This document shows, piece after piece, positions 25,476-35,425 of a stretch of 64,000 nucleotides of DNA. How positions within the stretch are numbered: position 1 is the first letter of the stretch; each line of letters starts with the position of its first letter. The stretch lies in the NCBI RefSeq assembly GCF_015234275.1, contig NZ_JADGII010000001.1, one strand, 5' to 3'. This DNA comes from Prosthecochloris ethylica (GTDB taxonomy: Bacteria; Bacteroidota; Chlorobiia; Chlorobiales; Chlorobiaceae). Position numbers and translations under genes: made by a program. A model generated the notes under the pieces. That model was not told the DNA's origin and did not search any database. It was given only the letters and a program-made list of their open reading frames with translations.

Positions 25476-25787
25476 TTAAGACTTAATTTCTACATCTACG
25501 CCACTGGGAAGCTCGAGCCTCATCAGCATATCGATAGTCTTTCCGGTCGGATTCATAATTTCAATCAGCCTCTTGTGCGACGAGAAGGCAAACTGCTCTC
25601 TTGATTTCTTGTCCACATGCGGAGAACGGTTGACCGTATACACATGTGTTTTCGTCGGCAGCGGTATCGGACCGAAGATAATGGCATCGGTCTCTTTTAC
25701 GACATCGATAATCTTGACAGCCCACTTGTCGACAAGACTATGGTCGTAGGATTTAAGCTTTATTCTGATCTTTTGCTGAACAGCCAC
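25476..25787 (-). CDS. rpsJ: 30S ribosomal protein S10
   Basis: 103 residues, also the NusE antitermination factor. Contains VDKSREQF-like DKKSREQFAFSSHKRLIEI and LMRLELPSGVDVEIK. The start is GTG at 25787, preceded by GAGG at about 10 nt. A terminator lies upstream, after tuf, so this is the head of the S10 operon or a read-through continuation. Confidence 0.97.
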   Translation of the reverse strand: MAVQQKIRIKLKSYDHSLVDKWAVKIIDVVKETDAIIFGPIPLPTKTHVYTVNRSPHVDKKSREQFAFSSHKRLIEIMNPTGKTIDMLMRLELPSGVDVEIKS

Positions 25788-25815
25788 TTGTCTTAACCTC
25801 TTTCAGTGATTTAAC

Positions 25816-25845
25816 AATAAAAATAGGGCAGGCATACACCTGCCC
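25816..25845 (-). terminator. intrinsic terminator between tuf and rpsJ
   Basis: On the - strand GGGCAGG (25839-25845) pairs with CCTGCCC (25826-25832) across a 6-nt loop, followed by TATTTTTAT. It lies about 23 nt after the tuf stop and splits the str group from the S10 group. Confidence 0.75.
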
Positions 25846-25868
25846 CACTCTGAAACATCAACCTCTTA

Positions 25869-27050
25869 TCATTCGATAATCTTGGTTACGGTACCTGCAC
25901 CGACAGTGCGGCCACCCTCACGAATAGCGAAGCGAAGGTTTTCGTCCATGGCAATCGGAACGATCAGCTCGACCTCGATGGAGAGATTATCGCCCGGCAT
26001 GACCATCTCGACACCTTCAGGAAGCTGCACGGAACCAGTCACGTCAGTGGTCCTGAAGTAGAACTGGGGACGGTAGTTGTTGAAGAACGGGGTATGACGA
26101 CCGCCCTCTTCTTTTTTCAGGATATACACCTCAGCCTTGAATTTCGTATGAGGAGTGATCGTACCCGGCTTGGCGACAACCATGCCACGCTCGATCTCTT
26201 CCTTGTCGACACCACGGAAGAGAAGCCCGGCGTTATCACCGGCCTGGCCTTCGTCAAGTGTCTTCTGGAACATTTCGATACCGGTGACAACCGTCTTGCG
26301 GGTATCCTTGATACCGACAAGCTCGACCTCTTCGTTGATCTTGATCACACCGCTCTCGATACGACCGGTACCGACAGTACCGCGACCTGAAATCGAGAAG
26401 ACATCCTCGATAGGCATCAGGAACGGCTTGTCGACGTCACGGACAGGATCGGGAATGTAGCTGTCGACGGCGTCCATGAGCTCGAGAATAGCTTTTTCGG
26501 CCTCAGCATCACCTTCGAGCGCTTTCAGTGCGGAACCCTTGATGATCGGAATATCATCACCCGGGAAGTCGTACTCGCTCAGAAGCTCGCGAAGCTCGAG
26601 TTCGACAAGCTCGAGAAGCTCGGGATCGGCGATATCAACCTTGTTGAGAAACACAACCAGAGCAGGCACGTTCACCTGGCGGGCAAGCAGAATGTGCTCA
26701 CGGGTCTGCGGCATAGGGCCGTCAGTACCGGCAACGACAAGAATAGCACCGTCCATCTGGGCAGCACCGGTAATCATGTTCTTGATGTAGTCAGCGTGAC
26801 CCGGGCAGTCGATGTGAGCGTAGTGACGCTTGTCCGTCTGGTACTCGACATGTGCGGTCGAAATGGTGATACCGCGCTCTCTTTCCTCTGGAGCCTTGTC
26901 GATCTCACCGAATTCACGAAGTTCAGCCTGGCCTTTCTTGGCGAGAACCGTGGTAATCGCGGCTGTCAGCGTGGTTTTACCATGGTCAACGTGACCGATG
27001 GTACCAATATTTACGTGGGGTTTGTCCCTTTTGTAGGCCTCTTTTGCCAT
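25869..27050 (-). CDS. tuf: elongation factor Tu
   Basis: 393 residues; delivers aminoacyl-tRNA to the ribosome. G1 is GHVDHGKTT, then DKAPEERERGITI, G3 DCPGHADY and G4 NKVD; domains II and III are complete, ending VGAGTVTKIIE. It lies 66 nt after fusA, with a terminator downstream. Confidence 0.98.
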   Translation of the reverse strand: MAKEAYKRDKPHVNIGTIGHVDHGKTTLTAAITTVLAKKGQAELREFGEIDKAPEERERGITISTAHVEYQTDKRHYAHIDCPGHADYIKNMITGAAQMDGAILVVAGTDGPMPQTREHILLARQVNVPALVVFLNKVDIADPELLELVELELRELLSEYDFPGDDIPIIKGSALKALEGDAEAEKAILELMDAVDSYIPDPVRDVDKPFLMPIEDVFSISGRGTVGTGRIESGVIKINEEVELVGIKDTRKTVVTGIEMFQKTLDEGQAGDNAGLLFRGVDKEEIERGMVVAKPGTITPHTKFKAEVYILKKEEGGRHTPFFNNYRPQFYFRTTDVTGSVQLPEGVEMVMPGDNLSIEVELIVPIAMDENLRFAIREGGRTVGAGTVTKIIE

Positions 27051-27116
27051 GTGATGTCTCCCTCTATCGGTTAACAGTTTTCAGATTTTAGTACAGTAAT
27101 ACGTCTTTGTCTCTCG

Positions 27117-29231
27117 TCACTCTGCATCACCCGATGCATTTTTTTCCTGCAGTGTATCAGCAATATTTTTCGGAACCTCGTTGTACTGCTCGAACTCCAT
27201 GGTATAGTTAGCCCGGCCCTGTGTCATCGAACGCAGCACCGTCGAATACCCGAACATTTCAGACAGAGGCACCTTCGCCTTGACGAACTGGGCACCGGCA
27301 CGCTCGCCCATACCCTCGATATGGCCCCTGCGGCTCGACAGATCGCCCATCACGTCCCCGAGATACTCCTCCGGGGTAATGACCTCGACCTTCATGATCG
27401 GCTCGAGAACAACCGGATCGGCTTTCCTTACCGCACCCTTGAAACCGATAGAGCCGGCAATCTTGAAGGCCATTTCCGAGGAGTCGACATCATGATACTT
27501 ACCATCAAAAAGCGTCACCTTGACATCCTGCACCGGATACCCGGCAACCACACCATCCTTCATCGCCTCCTGGATACCGTTGGACACGGCAGGAATGTAC
27601 TCCTTCGGAATAACGCCACCCTTGATCTCGTCGACGAACTCGTAGCCTGCACCCTGTTCGAGGGGCTCGACACGAATATTGACAAGACCGAACTGACCCT
27701 TACCACCGGACTGCCGCACGAACTTGCCCTCGTGCTCGACCTCTTTCCTGATGGTCTCGCGGTAGGACACCTGCGGCTGACCGACATTGGCCTCGACCTT
27801 GAACTCACGCTTCAGCCTGTCGACAAGCACCTCGAGGTGAAGCTCACCCATACCAGCGATCAGCGTCTGGCCGGTCTCTTCGTCGGAACTGACACGGAAT
27901 GTAGGATCCTCTTCGGCAAGCTTGGCAAGCGACAGACCGAGCTTGTCCGAATCAGCTTTTGTTTTCGGCTCGATCGCAATCTGAATGACAGGCTCGGGAA
28001 ACACCATCTTTTCGAGAATAACGGGCTTCGACTCGTCACACATCGTATCACCGGTCTTGACATCCTTCATACCGACTGCCGCAGCGATATCTCCCGCGAA
28101 CACTTCATCACGCTCCTCGCGCTTGTTCGAGTGCATCTGCAGCAGGCGACCGATACGCTCCTTCTTGCCGGTCGTGGAGTTCAGGATATAACTGCCGGCC
28201 TTCAGGCTGCCGGAGTAGACCCTGAAGAATGTCAGCTTACCGACAAACGGATCCGTAGCAATCTTGAATGCCAGGCCTGCAAACGGCGCCTCGTCTTTCG
28301 GCTCACGAACGACCTCGTCGTCTGTCACCGGATGATGACCGGTCACGCTGCCGACATCGACCGGAGAAGGCAGACATTCGATAACGGTATCGAGCATGAA
28401 CTGCACACCCTTGTTCTTGAACGACGAACCGCAAAGCGCAGGAATAATGGTACCATCGAGCGTCGCCTGGCGAAGAACCTTGCGAATCTCCTCCTCGGTG
28501 ATGTCCTCACCCTCGAGATACTTCTCGAGCAGTGTTTCATCGACTTCGGAGACCGCCTCCAGCATATTTATTCTCCAGTGACGGGCCTCGCTCTCGAGAT
28601 CATGAGGAATCTCGACCTCTTCATACGTGCTGCCATCCTCTTTATCGTAGATAATCCCCTTCATACGGATCAGATCGACCACCCCGGCAAACATCTCTCC
28701 CTGCCCGATCGGAATCTGGACCGGAACAGGATTCGCGCCAAGACGCTCCTTGATCGCCTTCACTGTCTCGAAAAAGTCAGCACCGGTACGATCCATCTTG
28801 TTCACGTACGCCACGCGAGGAACATTGTACTTGTTCGCCTGACGCCAGACGGTCTCCGACTGAGGTTCGACACCCCCGACCGCACAGAACAGCGCGACAG
28901 CACCATCGAGAACCCTCAGCGAACGCTCGACCTCGACAGTAAAATCGACGTGGCCCGGCGTATCGATAATGTTGATACGATGCCTGACCCCCTTGTAGAT
29001 GCCGTACTTCGGCTCCCAGAAACAGGTGGTCGCAGCAGACGTGATCGTAATACCGCGCTCTTTCTCCTGCTCCATCCAGTCCATGGTAGCACCGCCATCA
29101 TGAACCTCACCCATGCGATGCAGGCGACCGGTATAATACAGAATCCTCTCCGTTGTCGTCGTCTTGCCGGCATCGATGTGCGCCATGATGCCGATATTGC
29201 GAACCTTGTCTAACCCTACTTGGCGTGCCAT
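27117..29231 (-). CDS. fusA: elongation factor G
   Basis: 704 residues, GTP-driven translocase. It has AHIDAGKTTTTERILYYTG, KERGITITSAATTC, DTPGHVDF and NKMDRTGADF; domains II-V follow, with PQVSYRETIRKEVEHEGKFV in domain IV. It is the canonical str-operon copy, between rpsG and tuf. Confidence 0.98.
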   Translation of the reverse strand: MARQVGLDKVRNIGIMAHIDAGKTTTTERILYYTGRLHRMGEVHDGGATMDWMEQEKERGITITSAATTCFWEPKYGIYKGVRHRINIIDTPGHVDFTVEVERSLRVLDGAVALFCAVGGVEPQSETVWRQANKYNVPRVAYVNKMDRTGADFFETVKAIKERLGANPVPVQIPIGQGEMFAGVVDLIRMKGIIYDKEDGSTYEEVEIPHDLESEARHWRINMLEAVSEVDETLLEKYLEGEDITEEEIRKVLRQATLDGTIIPALCGSSFKNKGVQFMLDTVIECLPSPVDVGSVTGHHPVTDDEVVREPKDEAPFAGLAFKIATDPFVGKLTFFRVYSGSLKAGSYILNSTTGKKERIGRLLQMHSNKREERDEVFAGDIAAAVGMKDVKTGDTMCDESKPVILEKMVFPEPVIQIAIEPKTKADSDKLGLSLAKLAEEDPTFRVSSDEETGQTLIAGMGELHLEVLVDRLKREFKVEANVGQPQVSYRETIRKEVEHEGKFVRQSGGKGQFGLVNIRVEPLEQGAGYEFVDEIKGGVIPKEYIPAVSNGIQEAMKDGVVAGYPVQDVKVTLFDGKYHDVDSSEMAFKIAGSIGFKGAVRKADPVVLEPIMKVEVITPEEYLGDVMGDLSSRRGHIEGMGERAGAQFVKAKVPLSEMFGYSTVLRSMTQGRANYTMEFEQYNEVPKNIADTLQEKNASGDAE

Positions 29232-29259
29232 GTGATCGTTCTTGACCCGTTAATATTTA

Positions 29260-29727
29260 TTAAAACCTGAAATGCGCGAAAGCCTTGTTTGCATCCGCCA
29301 TGCGATGCACCTCATCCCTCTTCTTCACCGACGCACCCTGCTCGTTGGCCGCATCCAGCAACTCGGCCGCAAGCTTCTCAGCCATCCCGCGACCGCCGCG
29401 ACGCGACGCGAACTGCTTGATCCAGCGAAATGCCAGTGCCTCTCTCCTTGAAGGATCGACCTCCATCGGAATCTGATAGGTCGCCCCACCGACACGCTTG
29501 CTGCGAACCTCCACCAGAGGAGCGACATTCGCCACCGCCCTGCGGAACACATCGAGAGCCTCTTCATCCTGCGCCTTCTCACCAATAATAGCCATGGCAT
29601 CGTACACAATCCGGGAAGCCACGTTTTTCTTGCCATCGATCATGATCGTATTGATCAGGCGAGCCACGCTTTCATCCCCGAACCTGAAATCCGCCTTTAA
29701 CCCGGCGTATACTCCTTTTTTCCCCAT
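29260..29727 (-). CDS. rpsG: 30S ribosomal protein S7
   Basis: 155 residues, nucleates the 30S head. It has the N-terminal segment SVARLINTIMIDGKKNVA and RSKRVGGATYQIPMEVDPSR, then RGGRGMAEKLAAELLDAANE. It lies between rpsL and fusA. Confidence 0.97.
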   Translation of the reverse strand: MGKKGVYAGLKADFRFGDESVARLINTIMIDGKKNVASRIVYDAMAIIGEKAQDEEALDVFRRAVANVAPLVEVRSKRVGGATYQIPMEVDPSRREALAFRWIKQFASRRGGRGMAEKLAAELLDAANEQGASVKKRDEVHRMADANKAFAHFRF

Positions 29728-29753
29728 CTTGCTCCAGAATTAATAGATTCGAT

Positions 29754-30140
29754 TTACTTGGCCGCACCCTCTTTCGGACGCTTAGCCCCATACTTCGAAC
29801 GCCCCTGCCTGCGATCAGCAACACCGGACGTATCGAGCGACCCCCTGACGATATGGTACCGCACACCCGGCAGATCCTTCACCCTGCCACCACGAATCAA
29901 CACAATGGAGTGCTCCTGAAGGTTATGCCCCTCACCGGGGATATACGCTGTCACTTCGATCTTGTTAGACAATCTCACACGAGCAACCTTTCTCAACGCG
30001 GAGTTAGGCTTTTTCGGCGTTGTCGTATACACACGTGTACACACACCACGCTTCTGCGGGCACTTTTCCAGAGCCGGTGACGCTGTCTTTGACGCCTTTG
30101 TACTCCTTCCGCGTCTGATAAGCTGCTGAATCGTCGGCAT
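29754..30140 (-). CDS. rpsL: 30S ribosomal protein S12
   Basis: 128 residues, decoding-centre protein. It has MPTIQQLIRRGR, TTPKKPNSALRKVARVRLSN (with the Lys at the streptomycin site), and PGEGHNLQEHSIVLIRGGRV followed by DLPGVRYH. It is the first gene of the str operon, whose promoter must lie in the 168 bp upstream; I could not pick one pair of boxes with confidence. Confidence 0.98.
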   Translation of the reverse strand: MPTIQQLIRRGRSTKASKTASPALEKCPQKRGVCTRVYTTTPKKPNSALRKVARVRLSNKIEVTAYIPGEGHNLQEHSIVLIRGGRVKDLPGVRYHIVRGSLDTSGVADRRQGRSKYGAKRPKEGAAK

Positions 30141-30250
30141 ACTTTATTACTCTCTTCTGTTCTTTAAGTTAAACGCACAGGCAGTTTTCCGCCCGTCTAC
30201 CAAGTCATGAAAATCTGTAAGGACAACCAAGGTAATTTTTTTTCATATAA

Positions 30251-30293
30251 AAAGCAAAACATCGAGATATATTTTCCGGCACGAGGATGTTTT
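30251..30293 (-). terminator. possible terminator of the glycan gene cluster
   Basis: On the - strand AAAACATC (30286-30293) pairs with GATGTTTT (30256-30263) around a 22-nt loop, then GCTTTTT. The stem is A/T-rich and the loop long, so this is tentative. Confidence 0.35.
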
Positions 30294-30308
30294 CATGCAG
30301 AAAAACGA

Positions 30309-31574
30309 CTATCCAAGCAGGAGCCGGGAAACGATATCACGACGAAGCTGCCGAAGTGCGTCCGGAACCTGGTACTGCAGTGCGAGCTCATCGCTCATGC
30401 TCCCGAGCGTTCCGTTCTGCCAGCGCTGCACCAGGCCGGATAACGCTGCCGTCATGTCACTCCTTTCCCCGGGCGTGACCACGTCACCACCGCCTTCCTC
30501 GACCAGTGCCCTGGCAACCCCGTCGGCAAGTACACCGAACACCGGCTTTCTCATGCCGAGAATATCGAAAAACCGTTCCGGAACAAACATGGCGTTCGCA
30601 GCTGACGACCCTACCCCGATCACACACACATCCGACTGCATGCATGCATCGAGTTCATCTTCCCTGGAATGATACCACCTGTCATCGAGAAGATCATGGA
30701 GTCCGGCTTTCACCAGCTGCTCTTCAGCGTCATCGCGCTGTGAACCGACAATACTCAGTGACAGTGCGCCCCGCAGTTCTGCGTGCTCTGCAATCAGATC
30801 GGAATAGGCTGAAAAAAGTCCTGCAAGTTCCTTCCGCGTCATTCTCTCCAGCAGAAGGACCCACCTCATCACGGCATCCCCCCCGACGTAAGGAGCGAGA
30901 GCTGACAGTTCCCCGGGATCGTACCCGTTGCGAATGATCGAGATATCATCATGCGACAACGCCCCGAAATGCTTTTTCAGCATATACACTTTCATCGCCC
31001 GGGATGGCATGATCACCACGTGACCGGAAAGCATGGTCCGGTCCTCGATCTTTTCCTGACGCTGATACTGGGCGTCGAATTCATAGGGCTCGATATAATC
31101 GAGCACCATCAGCAGACCGTGCTCATTGGCCAGCTCCATGCCCAGCTGATGCGGAGATGACGGCGGGCCCTGCGCATAGAGCACCTCGATATCCGGATTG
31201 GCTGCCAGCACCTCCCGAGCAAGTTCAGCAGCATGCTTCTCCCAGCTTTTCCCGGACGAATCGGCACTGAACAACCCGCCGACACTCTCTTTCAGTGCCG
31301 TCAACCGGTTCACTGGACGACCATGCAGGACCCGTGAAAGAGCGCCCGGATCCAGCTCACCGGCCTCGACAGGTTTCCCGGCGTAATACACCGGAAAGTC
31401 TGCTCCGGCAAGAGACGCCGGCATCTCGATACCGGTCACTTCCGCAGGGCCGACCACAAACGGCAGCCACCCTTCTGACTCGAAGTGCGCAGCAAGCTGC
31501 CAGGCCCGCGCCGACCCCTCAGTCATCATCGGCGGAAAATTTCTTGTCAGAAACAGTATTTTTTTCACATCCAT
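30309..31574 (-). CDS. glycosyltransferase, GT4-like (GT-B fold)
   Basis: 421 residues. N-terminal GT-B half opens LFLTRNFPPMMTEGSARAWQ, the usual GT4 start for enzymes acting on lipid-linked or surface glycans. The C-terminal half holds RNGYDPGEL and, near the donor site, FVPERFFDILGMRKPVFGVL. The usual E-x7-E signature is only loosely recognisable (PERFFDILG), so donor and acceptor are unknown. It is the last gene of the cluster, seven nucleotides after the YfhO-like gene. No membrane segment is evident; it should act at the cytoplasmic face. Confidence 0.75.
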   Translation of the reverse strand: MDVKKILFLTRNFPPMMTEGSARAWQLAAHFESEGWLPFVVGPAEVTGIEMPASLAGADFPVYYAGKPVEAGELDPGALSRVLHGRPVNRLTALKESVGGLFSADSSGKSWEKHAAELAREVLAANPDIEVLYAQGPPSSPHQLGMELANEHGLLMVLDYIEPYEFDAQYQRQEKIEDRTMLSGHVVIMPSRAMKVYMLKKHFGALSHDDISIIRNGYDPGELSALAPYVGGDAVMRWVLLLERMTRKELAGLFSAYSDLIAEHAELRGALSLSIVGSQRDDAEEQLVKAGLHDLLDDRWYHSREDELDACMQSDVCVIGVGSSAANAMFVPERFFDILGMRKPVFGVLADGVARALVEEGGGDVVTPGERSDMTAALSGLVQRWQNGTLGSMSDELALQYQVPDALRQLRRDIVSRLLLG

Positions 31575-31580
31575 CCCCTG

Positions 31581-33941
31581 TTACATTCTTTGTTTTCGGA
31601 AACCGGCGGCACCTCCAGAAACCACCAGCAGAAGAGCCAGGATGACTCCGGCTGCCGACCAGCGACGCCCCGCAGCAAAACAGGAGCGATCGCAGACCAA
31701 CTCTATACGGTGCTCGCCCGGCGGAACCACGATACCGTGCAACACCCCGTTGACCGCGTATGGTTCCACCTGTTTCCCGTCAACCAGGGCCTTCCAGCAT
31801 GTCGGCAGATAGACCTCGGATATCACGAGAAACGCTCTGCCGTCAGTTCGTACCCGGAACATCCGTCTTTCCGGTGTCCGCTCGATGGCGACAACCTCTC
31901 CATGCTCAAACGACTCTGTCCCCTCCCATGGAACACGCTCGGCAAATACCTTGTCACGAACATCCAGGCCTCGAGACAGCATGACGTCCAGCGCACTGGC
32001 GGACGTGTCCACGCCTGTAACAGCATCGGTAAACCATGCGCGTTCCAGGGCATCGCGGAGCCGGTAGACCGTTACATCCACCTCCCCCCCGGGAAGCTGC
32101 AGTGGTGCATCGAGTACCGGCTCGAGATCAGGATGGTCAATCCCGCCTGCACTCAGCACGTATCCGACATTCAGCATCCTGAGCACCCTGGTGTCGGCAA
32201 GATTGCCGGTGGCCTGCAGAAGAGCGTCGTACCGAGCCGGCTTGGCCGGATGGTACCCCCCGGCAGATTCGATGCCGAGCGCAGTAAACTTGTTTTCACC
32301 GAACAGTGAACCAGCCGGATATATCCGGAATATACCCGGTTGACCCGCAAGAAAACGCGTCACCTCATCAGGGCCGAGCGCACGCTCCAGCTTGTCGCGC
32401 GACACCAGTTGCGACCGCCGCAGTGACTCACGTGCCGGATATACGATAGAGGTATCGACCAGCAGAAGATCTGAAAGCGCGAGCAGCAGGACTGCAAAAC
32501 CGACAATTCGTCCCTGAACCGCTCCGCGGTGCCGGAGCCAGAAAAGGCCGATGAGCAGTGCCGCCATGACCACCACTCCGCGTACGCTCCCCCTGAACTG
32601 CTCCCAGCGCACATCGTCAACAATACGAGCCAAAGCAGCCGGAACCCCACGGACCGGAGGAAACAGTGAACGGAGAGAGGATTCAATCCAGGGTTCCGCC
32701 AGAAGCACACCGATAAGCACTACCGCAAACAGGAGCGACACCGTTTTCAGCATACGGGTTCCCTGCTGTCCGCCGGGCCGCTCGAGAAGAGTATGCAGGC
32801 CAAAGCCTGCCAGGAGGCAGAGATGGAGCATGACCGCGGCGAGCGACATGGACGGCACCCTGAAGCGGTTGAAGAACGGGGCATAGTGGTACATCAGATC
32901 GTACACCGGACTCCAGAACGTTCCGAATGCAACCAGAAGCAGGAAAAGAGACGAAGCCAGCAGAAACCGGACGAACAGGTTGCCCCTCCATGACCAGGCC
33001 CCGACAGCAGCGAGGACAAGCACGACAAAACCGGCATAGTTGGGATAATCCGTAAACGGCATGAACCCCCAGTACGACACCCCGCCGAAACCGAATGCGC
33101 CGGGCAACAGCAGTGTCAGCAGTTCCGCCGGATGCTGTGACCACATAGTGGCATACTCGTAGCCCGCCCCCCCTCCGGAGCCCCCCCGAACGGACAAGGG
33201 CGCATAGTCGAGAGCTGGCAGATACACCTGCAGGGAAATAACGACTCCGAGACCCAGTGCAAGGCCCAGCGAAGCCATTGCCGGCAGCGACCCCCTGAAA
33301 GAGGACCTTCGCCCGAGCAGCACGACAATGGCAAGAATCGCCAGAGCGATCCAGCTGTAATAGGCAATCTGTACATGGGCCCGCTGCAGCTGAAATCCTG
33401 CAAGCAGGGCAAGCATCCCTATATCGGAAACCCTGCGGTCACGAAGCACCCTGAGCGCCGCCCAGAGCACCCACGGCATATAGGCGGACGTCATAAGCTG
33501 ACTTCCGTGCCCGTACACGAACATCGTCACCAGATAAGGATTGAGCATGAACGCCGTCCCACCCAGTACCGCCGCGGTTCGCCGCAGACGACACGATCTC
33601 AGAAGCACATACCCGCCGGCCCCGGCAAAAACCATATGCAGCAGCTGCAGCAAGAGACCGCGGACCTGCACCCATTCAAGCAGCACGCCCGGGTAATACA
33701 GGCCATTGAGATAACTGAACGCCGCCACACTCGGCATACCGCAAAACGACCACGGCTGCCAGAGAGGATAGTGCCCTGACGACTCATGCACGTCGTCGAG
33801 TGCCATGGAAAGAGCCATGGGATGAACACTGTCCGGCGATGCCGGCACCATTCCCTGAAAGACAACAGGAAAAAACAGTCCGGAAACGAGCGCCAGGCAG
33901 AGCGCAGCAATCCCCGCGGAATCCGTATACATTCTCTTCAC
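31581..33941 (-). CDS. YfhO-like multi-pass membrane protein (GT-C-type architecture)
   Basis: 786 residues with about 11-13 hydrophobic spans in the first two thirds and a large soluble C-terminal domain before a final span. The organisation and motifs such as YPLWQPWSFCGMP and PFFNRFRVPSM match the bacterial YfhO family, which is related to GT-C glycosyltransferases acting from polyprenyl donors at the outer membrane face. Start is GTG at 33941, forming a GTGA overlap with the flippase stop; an ATG at 33932 is possible. Its place after a flippase suggests it decorates or extends the exported glycan, an inference from context. Confidence 0.75.
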   Translation of the reverse strand: MKRMYTDSAGIAALCLALVSGLFFPVVFQGMVPASPDSVHPMALSMALDDVHESSGHYPLWQPWSFCGMPSVAAFSYLNGLYYPGVLLEWVQVRGLLLQLLHMVFAGAGGYVLLRSCRLRRTAAVLGGTAFMLNPYLVTMFVYGHGSQLMTSAYMPWVLWAALRVLRDRRVSDIGMLALLAGFQLQRAHVQIAYYSWIALAILAIVVLLGRRSSFRGSLPAMASLGLALGLGVVISLQVYLPALDYAPLSVRGGSGGGAGYEYATMWSQHPAELLTLLLPGAFGFGGVSYWGFMPFTDYPNYAGFVVLVLAAVGAWSWRGNLFVRFLLASSLFLLLVAFGTFWSPVYDLMYHYAPFFNRFRVPSMSLAAVMLHLCLLAGFGLHTLLERPGGQQGTRMLKTVSLLFAVVLIGVLLAEPWIESSLRSLFPPVRGVPAALARIVDDVRWEQFRGSVRGVVVMAALLIGLFWLRHRGAVQGRIVGFAVLLLALSDLLLVDTSIVYPARESLRRSQLVSRDKLERALGPDEVTRFLAGQPGIFRIYPAGSLFGENKFTALGIESAGGYHPAKPARYDALLQATGNLADTRVLRMLNVGYVLSAGGIDHPDLEPVLDAPLQLPGGEVDVTVYRLRDALERAWFTDAVTGVDTSASALDVMLSRGLDVRDKVFAERVPWEGTESFEHGEVVAIERTPERRMFRVRTDGRAFLVISEVYLPTCWKALVDGKQVEPYAVNGVLHGIVVPPGEHRIELVCDRSCFAAGRRWSAAGVILALLLVVSGGAAGFRKQRM

Positions 33942-35425
33942 GTTACTCGTACAAACTTTTTTGCTTGGGGAAACAGCTCCAAAATAACCTCCACATCCTC
34001 TCGCTCCAACTTCATAAGCCGGATTATGGGCAGGTACACCGCAAGAATAACGACAAAACCGGCAGCGAGAAAAAGCCCGGCAGGCAGCATCCCCGCAAAC
34101 GGACGGAGCGCGAAAGCCGCGAGCCCTGACAATGCCCCTGCTGCCAGCGGCTTGAAGAGAGACCTCGAAAACAGGTGCATTCGCCAGAAAACAAGCACCT
34201 GTCCTCCACGCAGAACAGCAAGAAACAGGTACACCACAGCAACGGCAGCCGCAGCACCAGTCAGAGAGTAGCGGGGGACAAGCACCATGTTGAGCGAAGC
34301 GTGCACCCCCAGTGCCAGCACGGCGTTCAGGGCACTCACCCCTCCACGGCCACCCATCTGCAGAACCTGATCATACAGGCCGGTCACCGCCTGCAACAGG
34401 ACCGCCGCTGCCAGGAGAACGAGCACGGGCGCTGCCGAAATGAATTCGTCACCGAACATCGCCAGGACACACTCAGGCAACACCATCAGGAGTACGCAGA
34501 ACGGCACCGATGTCATGGCAATCCATCGCGTCACCGCCTGCAGCAGGTGCCGGAGCTCTTCGGTTCTCCGTTGCGCATGGAGCGACGCAAACAACGGGGC
34601 GGCTATTGCGGCAAATGCCAGCAGAAACGACCTGATGATCCCGGCGCTCCTGACAGCAGGCTGGTACAAGCCAGCTGTCGAGGGGCCCTGGAGCCAGCCG
34701 AGCATCAGGATGTCCAGCCAGTGGCTCACCATGCCCGCGAGGGCGACGAGCATCAGCGGCAGAGAGGAACGGAGTGCACCGGTCTCAAGCGGTGCACCGA
34801 GCACTGTCAGGGGATGTATCCCAGTTCTGACGGCAAGGCGCCATCCCATCCACACTGCCGCCACAAAAGCCGCAACCGGCATCGGAACAAGCAGGGCCTC
34901 TTCACGGCCCCCTGCAAGAAAGACGGCACCGGTCAGCACGATCATCCCCCCGGGAATCAGGATCTGGGAGGCCACGATTTTCGGACCAAGCTCACGCATG
35001 GCCTGGAGGGCATGCCCCCCGACAGCGACCAGCACGTGAAACGGCAGCGACAGGGCATAACAGGTCAGAGTCATGTCAAGAAGTGGTCCAGCCTCGAAAA
35101 CGCCCGACAGCGTGCCGGCGAAGAGAACAAGTACTGCGCTCACGGCAGCGGATACGAGGAGAGACATCTTCAGTGCCGAAGCTATCACCTCAACCGGTGC
35201 CTTCCCGTCACCGGGCCTGGAGTTCACAGCACGCAAAAGCAGCACATCGAGCCCGAGGACCGCAGCCACCTCCGCTATCTGCATCACGGACAGAGCAAGA
35301 GCATAGATACCGAGCTCTTCAGCGCCAAGCAGGCGGGCGATCACCAGGTTGAGGATGAGGCGCAGAAGCTGCCCGACGGCGAATCCGGCAAATGAAATGC
35401 CGGCCTGCTGCAGCACGATTTTCAC
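33938..35425 (-). CDS. Wzx-type polysaccharide flippase (MOP/MATE-like)
   Basis: About 12-14 membrane spans over 495 residues, with the family-typical opening FAGFAVGQLLRLILNLVIARLLGAEELGIYALALSV. It probably moves lipid-linked oligosaccharides across the inner membrane. The start is GTG at 35425, overlapping the TGA of the upstream glycosyltransferase (GTGA) and preceded by a run of G resembling a ribosome-binding site. The frame continues upstream but there it overlaps the GT2 gene and is not family sequence. No Wzy-type polymerase is visible nearby. Confidence 0.85.
   Translation of the reverse strand: MKIVLQQAGISFAGFAVGQLLRLILNLVIARLLGAEELGIYALALSVMQIAEVAAVLGLDVLLLRAVNSRPGDGKAPVEVIASALKMSLLVSAAVSAVLVLFAGTLSGVFEAGPLLDMTLTCYALSLPFHVLVAVGGHALQAMRELGPKIVASQILIPGGMIVLTGAVFLAGGREEALLVPMPVAAFVAAVWMGWRLAVRTGIHPLTVLGAPLETGALRSSLPLMLVALAGMVSHWLDILMLGWLQGPSTAGLYQPAVRSAGIIRSFLLAFAAIAAPLFASLHAQRRTEELRHLLQAVTRWIAMTSVPFCVLLMVLPECVLAMFGDEFISAAPVLVLLAAAVLLQAVTGLYDQVLQMGGRGGVSALNAVLALGVHASLNMVLVPRYSLTGAAAAVAVVYLFLAVLRGGQVLVFWRMHLFSRSLFKPLAAGALSGLAAFALRPFAGMLPAGLFLAAGFVVILAVYLPIIRLMKLEREDVEVILELFPQAKKFVRVT

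Noticed and set aside
27321..29213. A 630-codon open frame on the + strand opposite fusA
   Set aside because: It is antisense to a certain EF-G gene, arises from the biased codon use of that gene, and resembles no family.
34175..35395. 406-codon + strand frame opposite the flippase gene
   Set aside because: Its composition (very rich in His, Gln, Arg) is the complement of a hydrophobic membrane protein; not a real gene.
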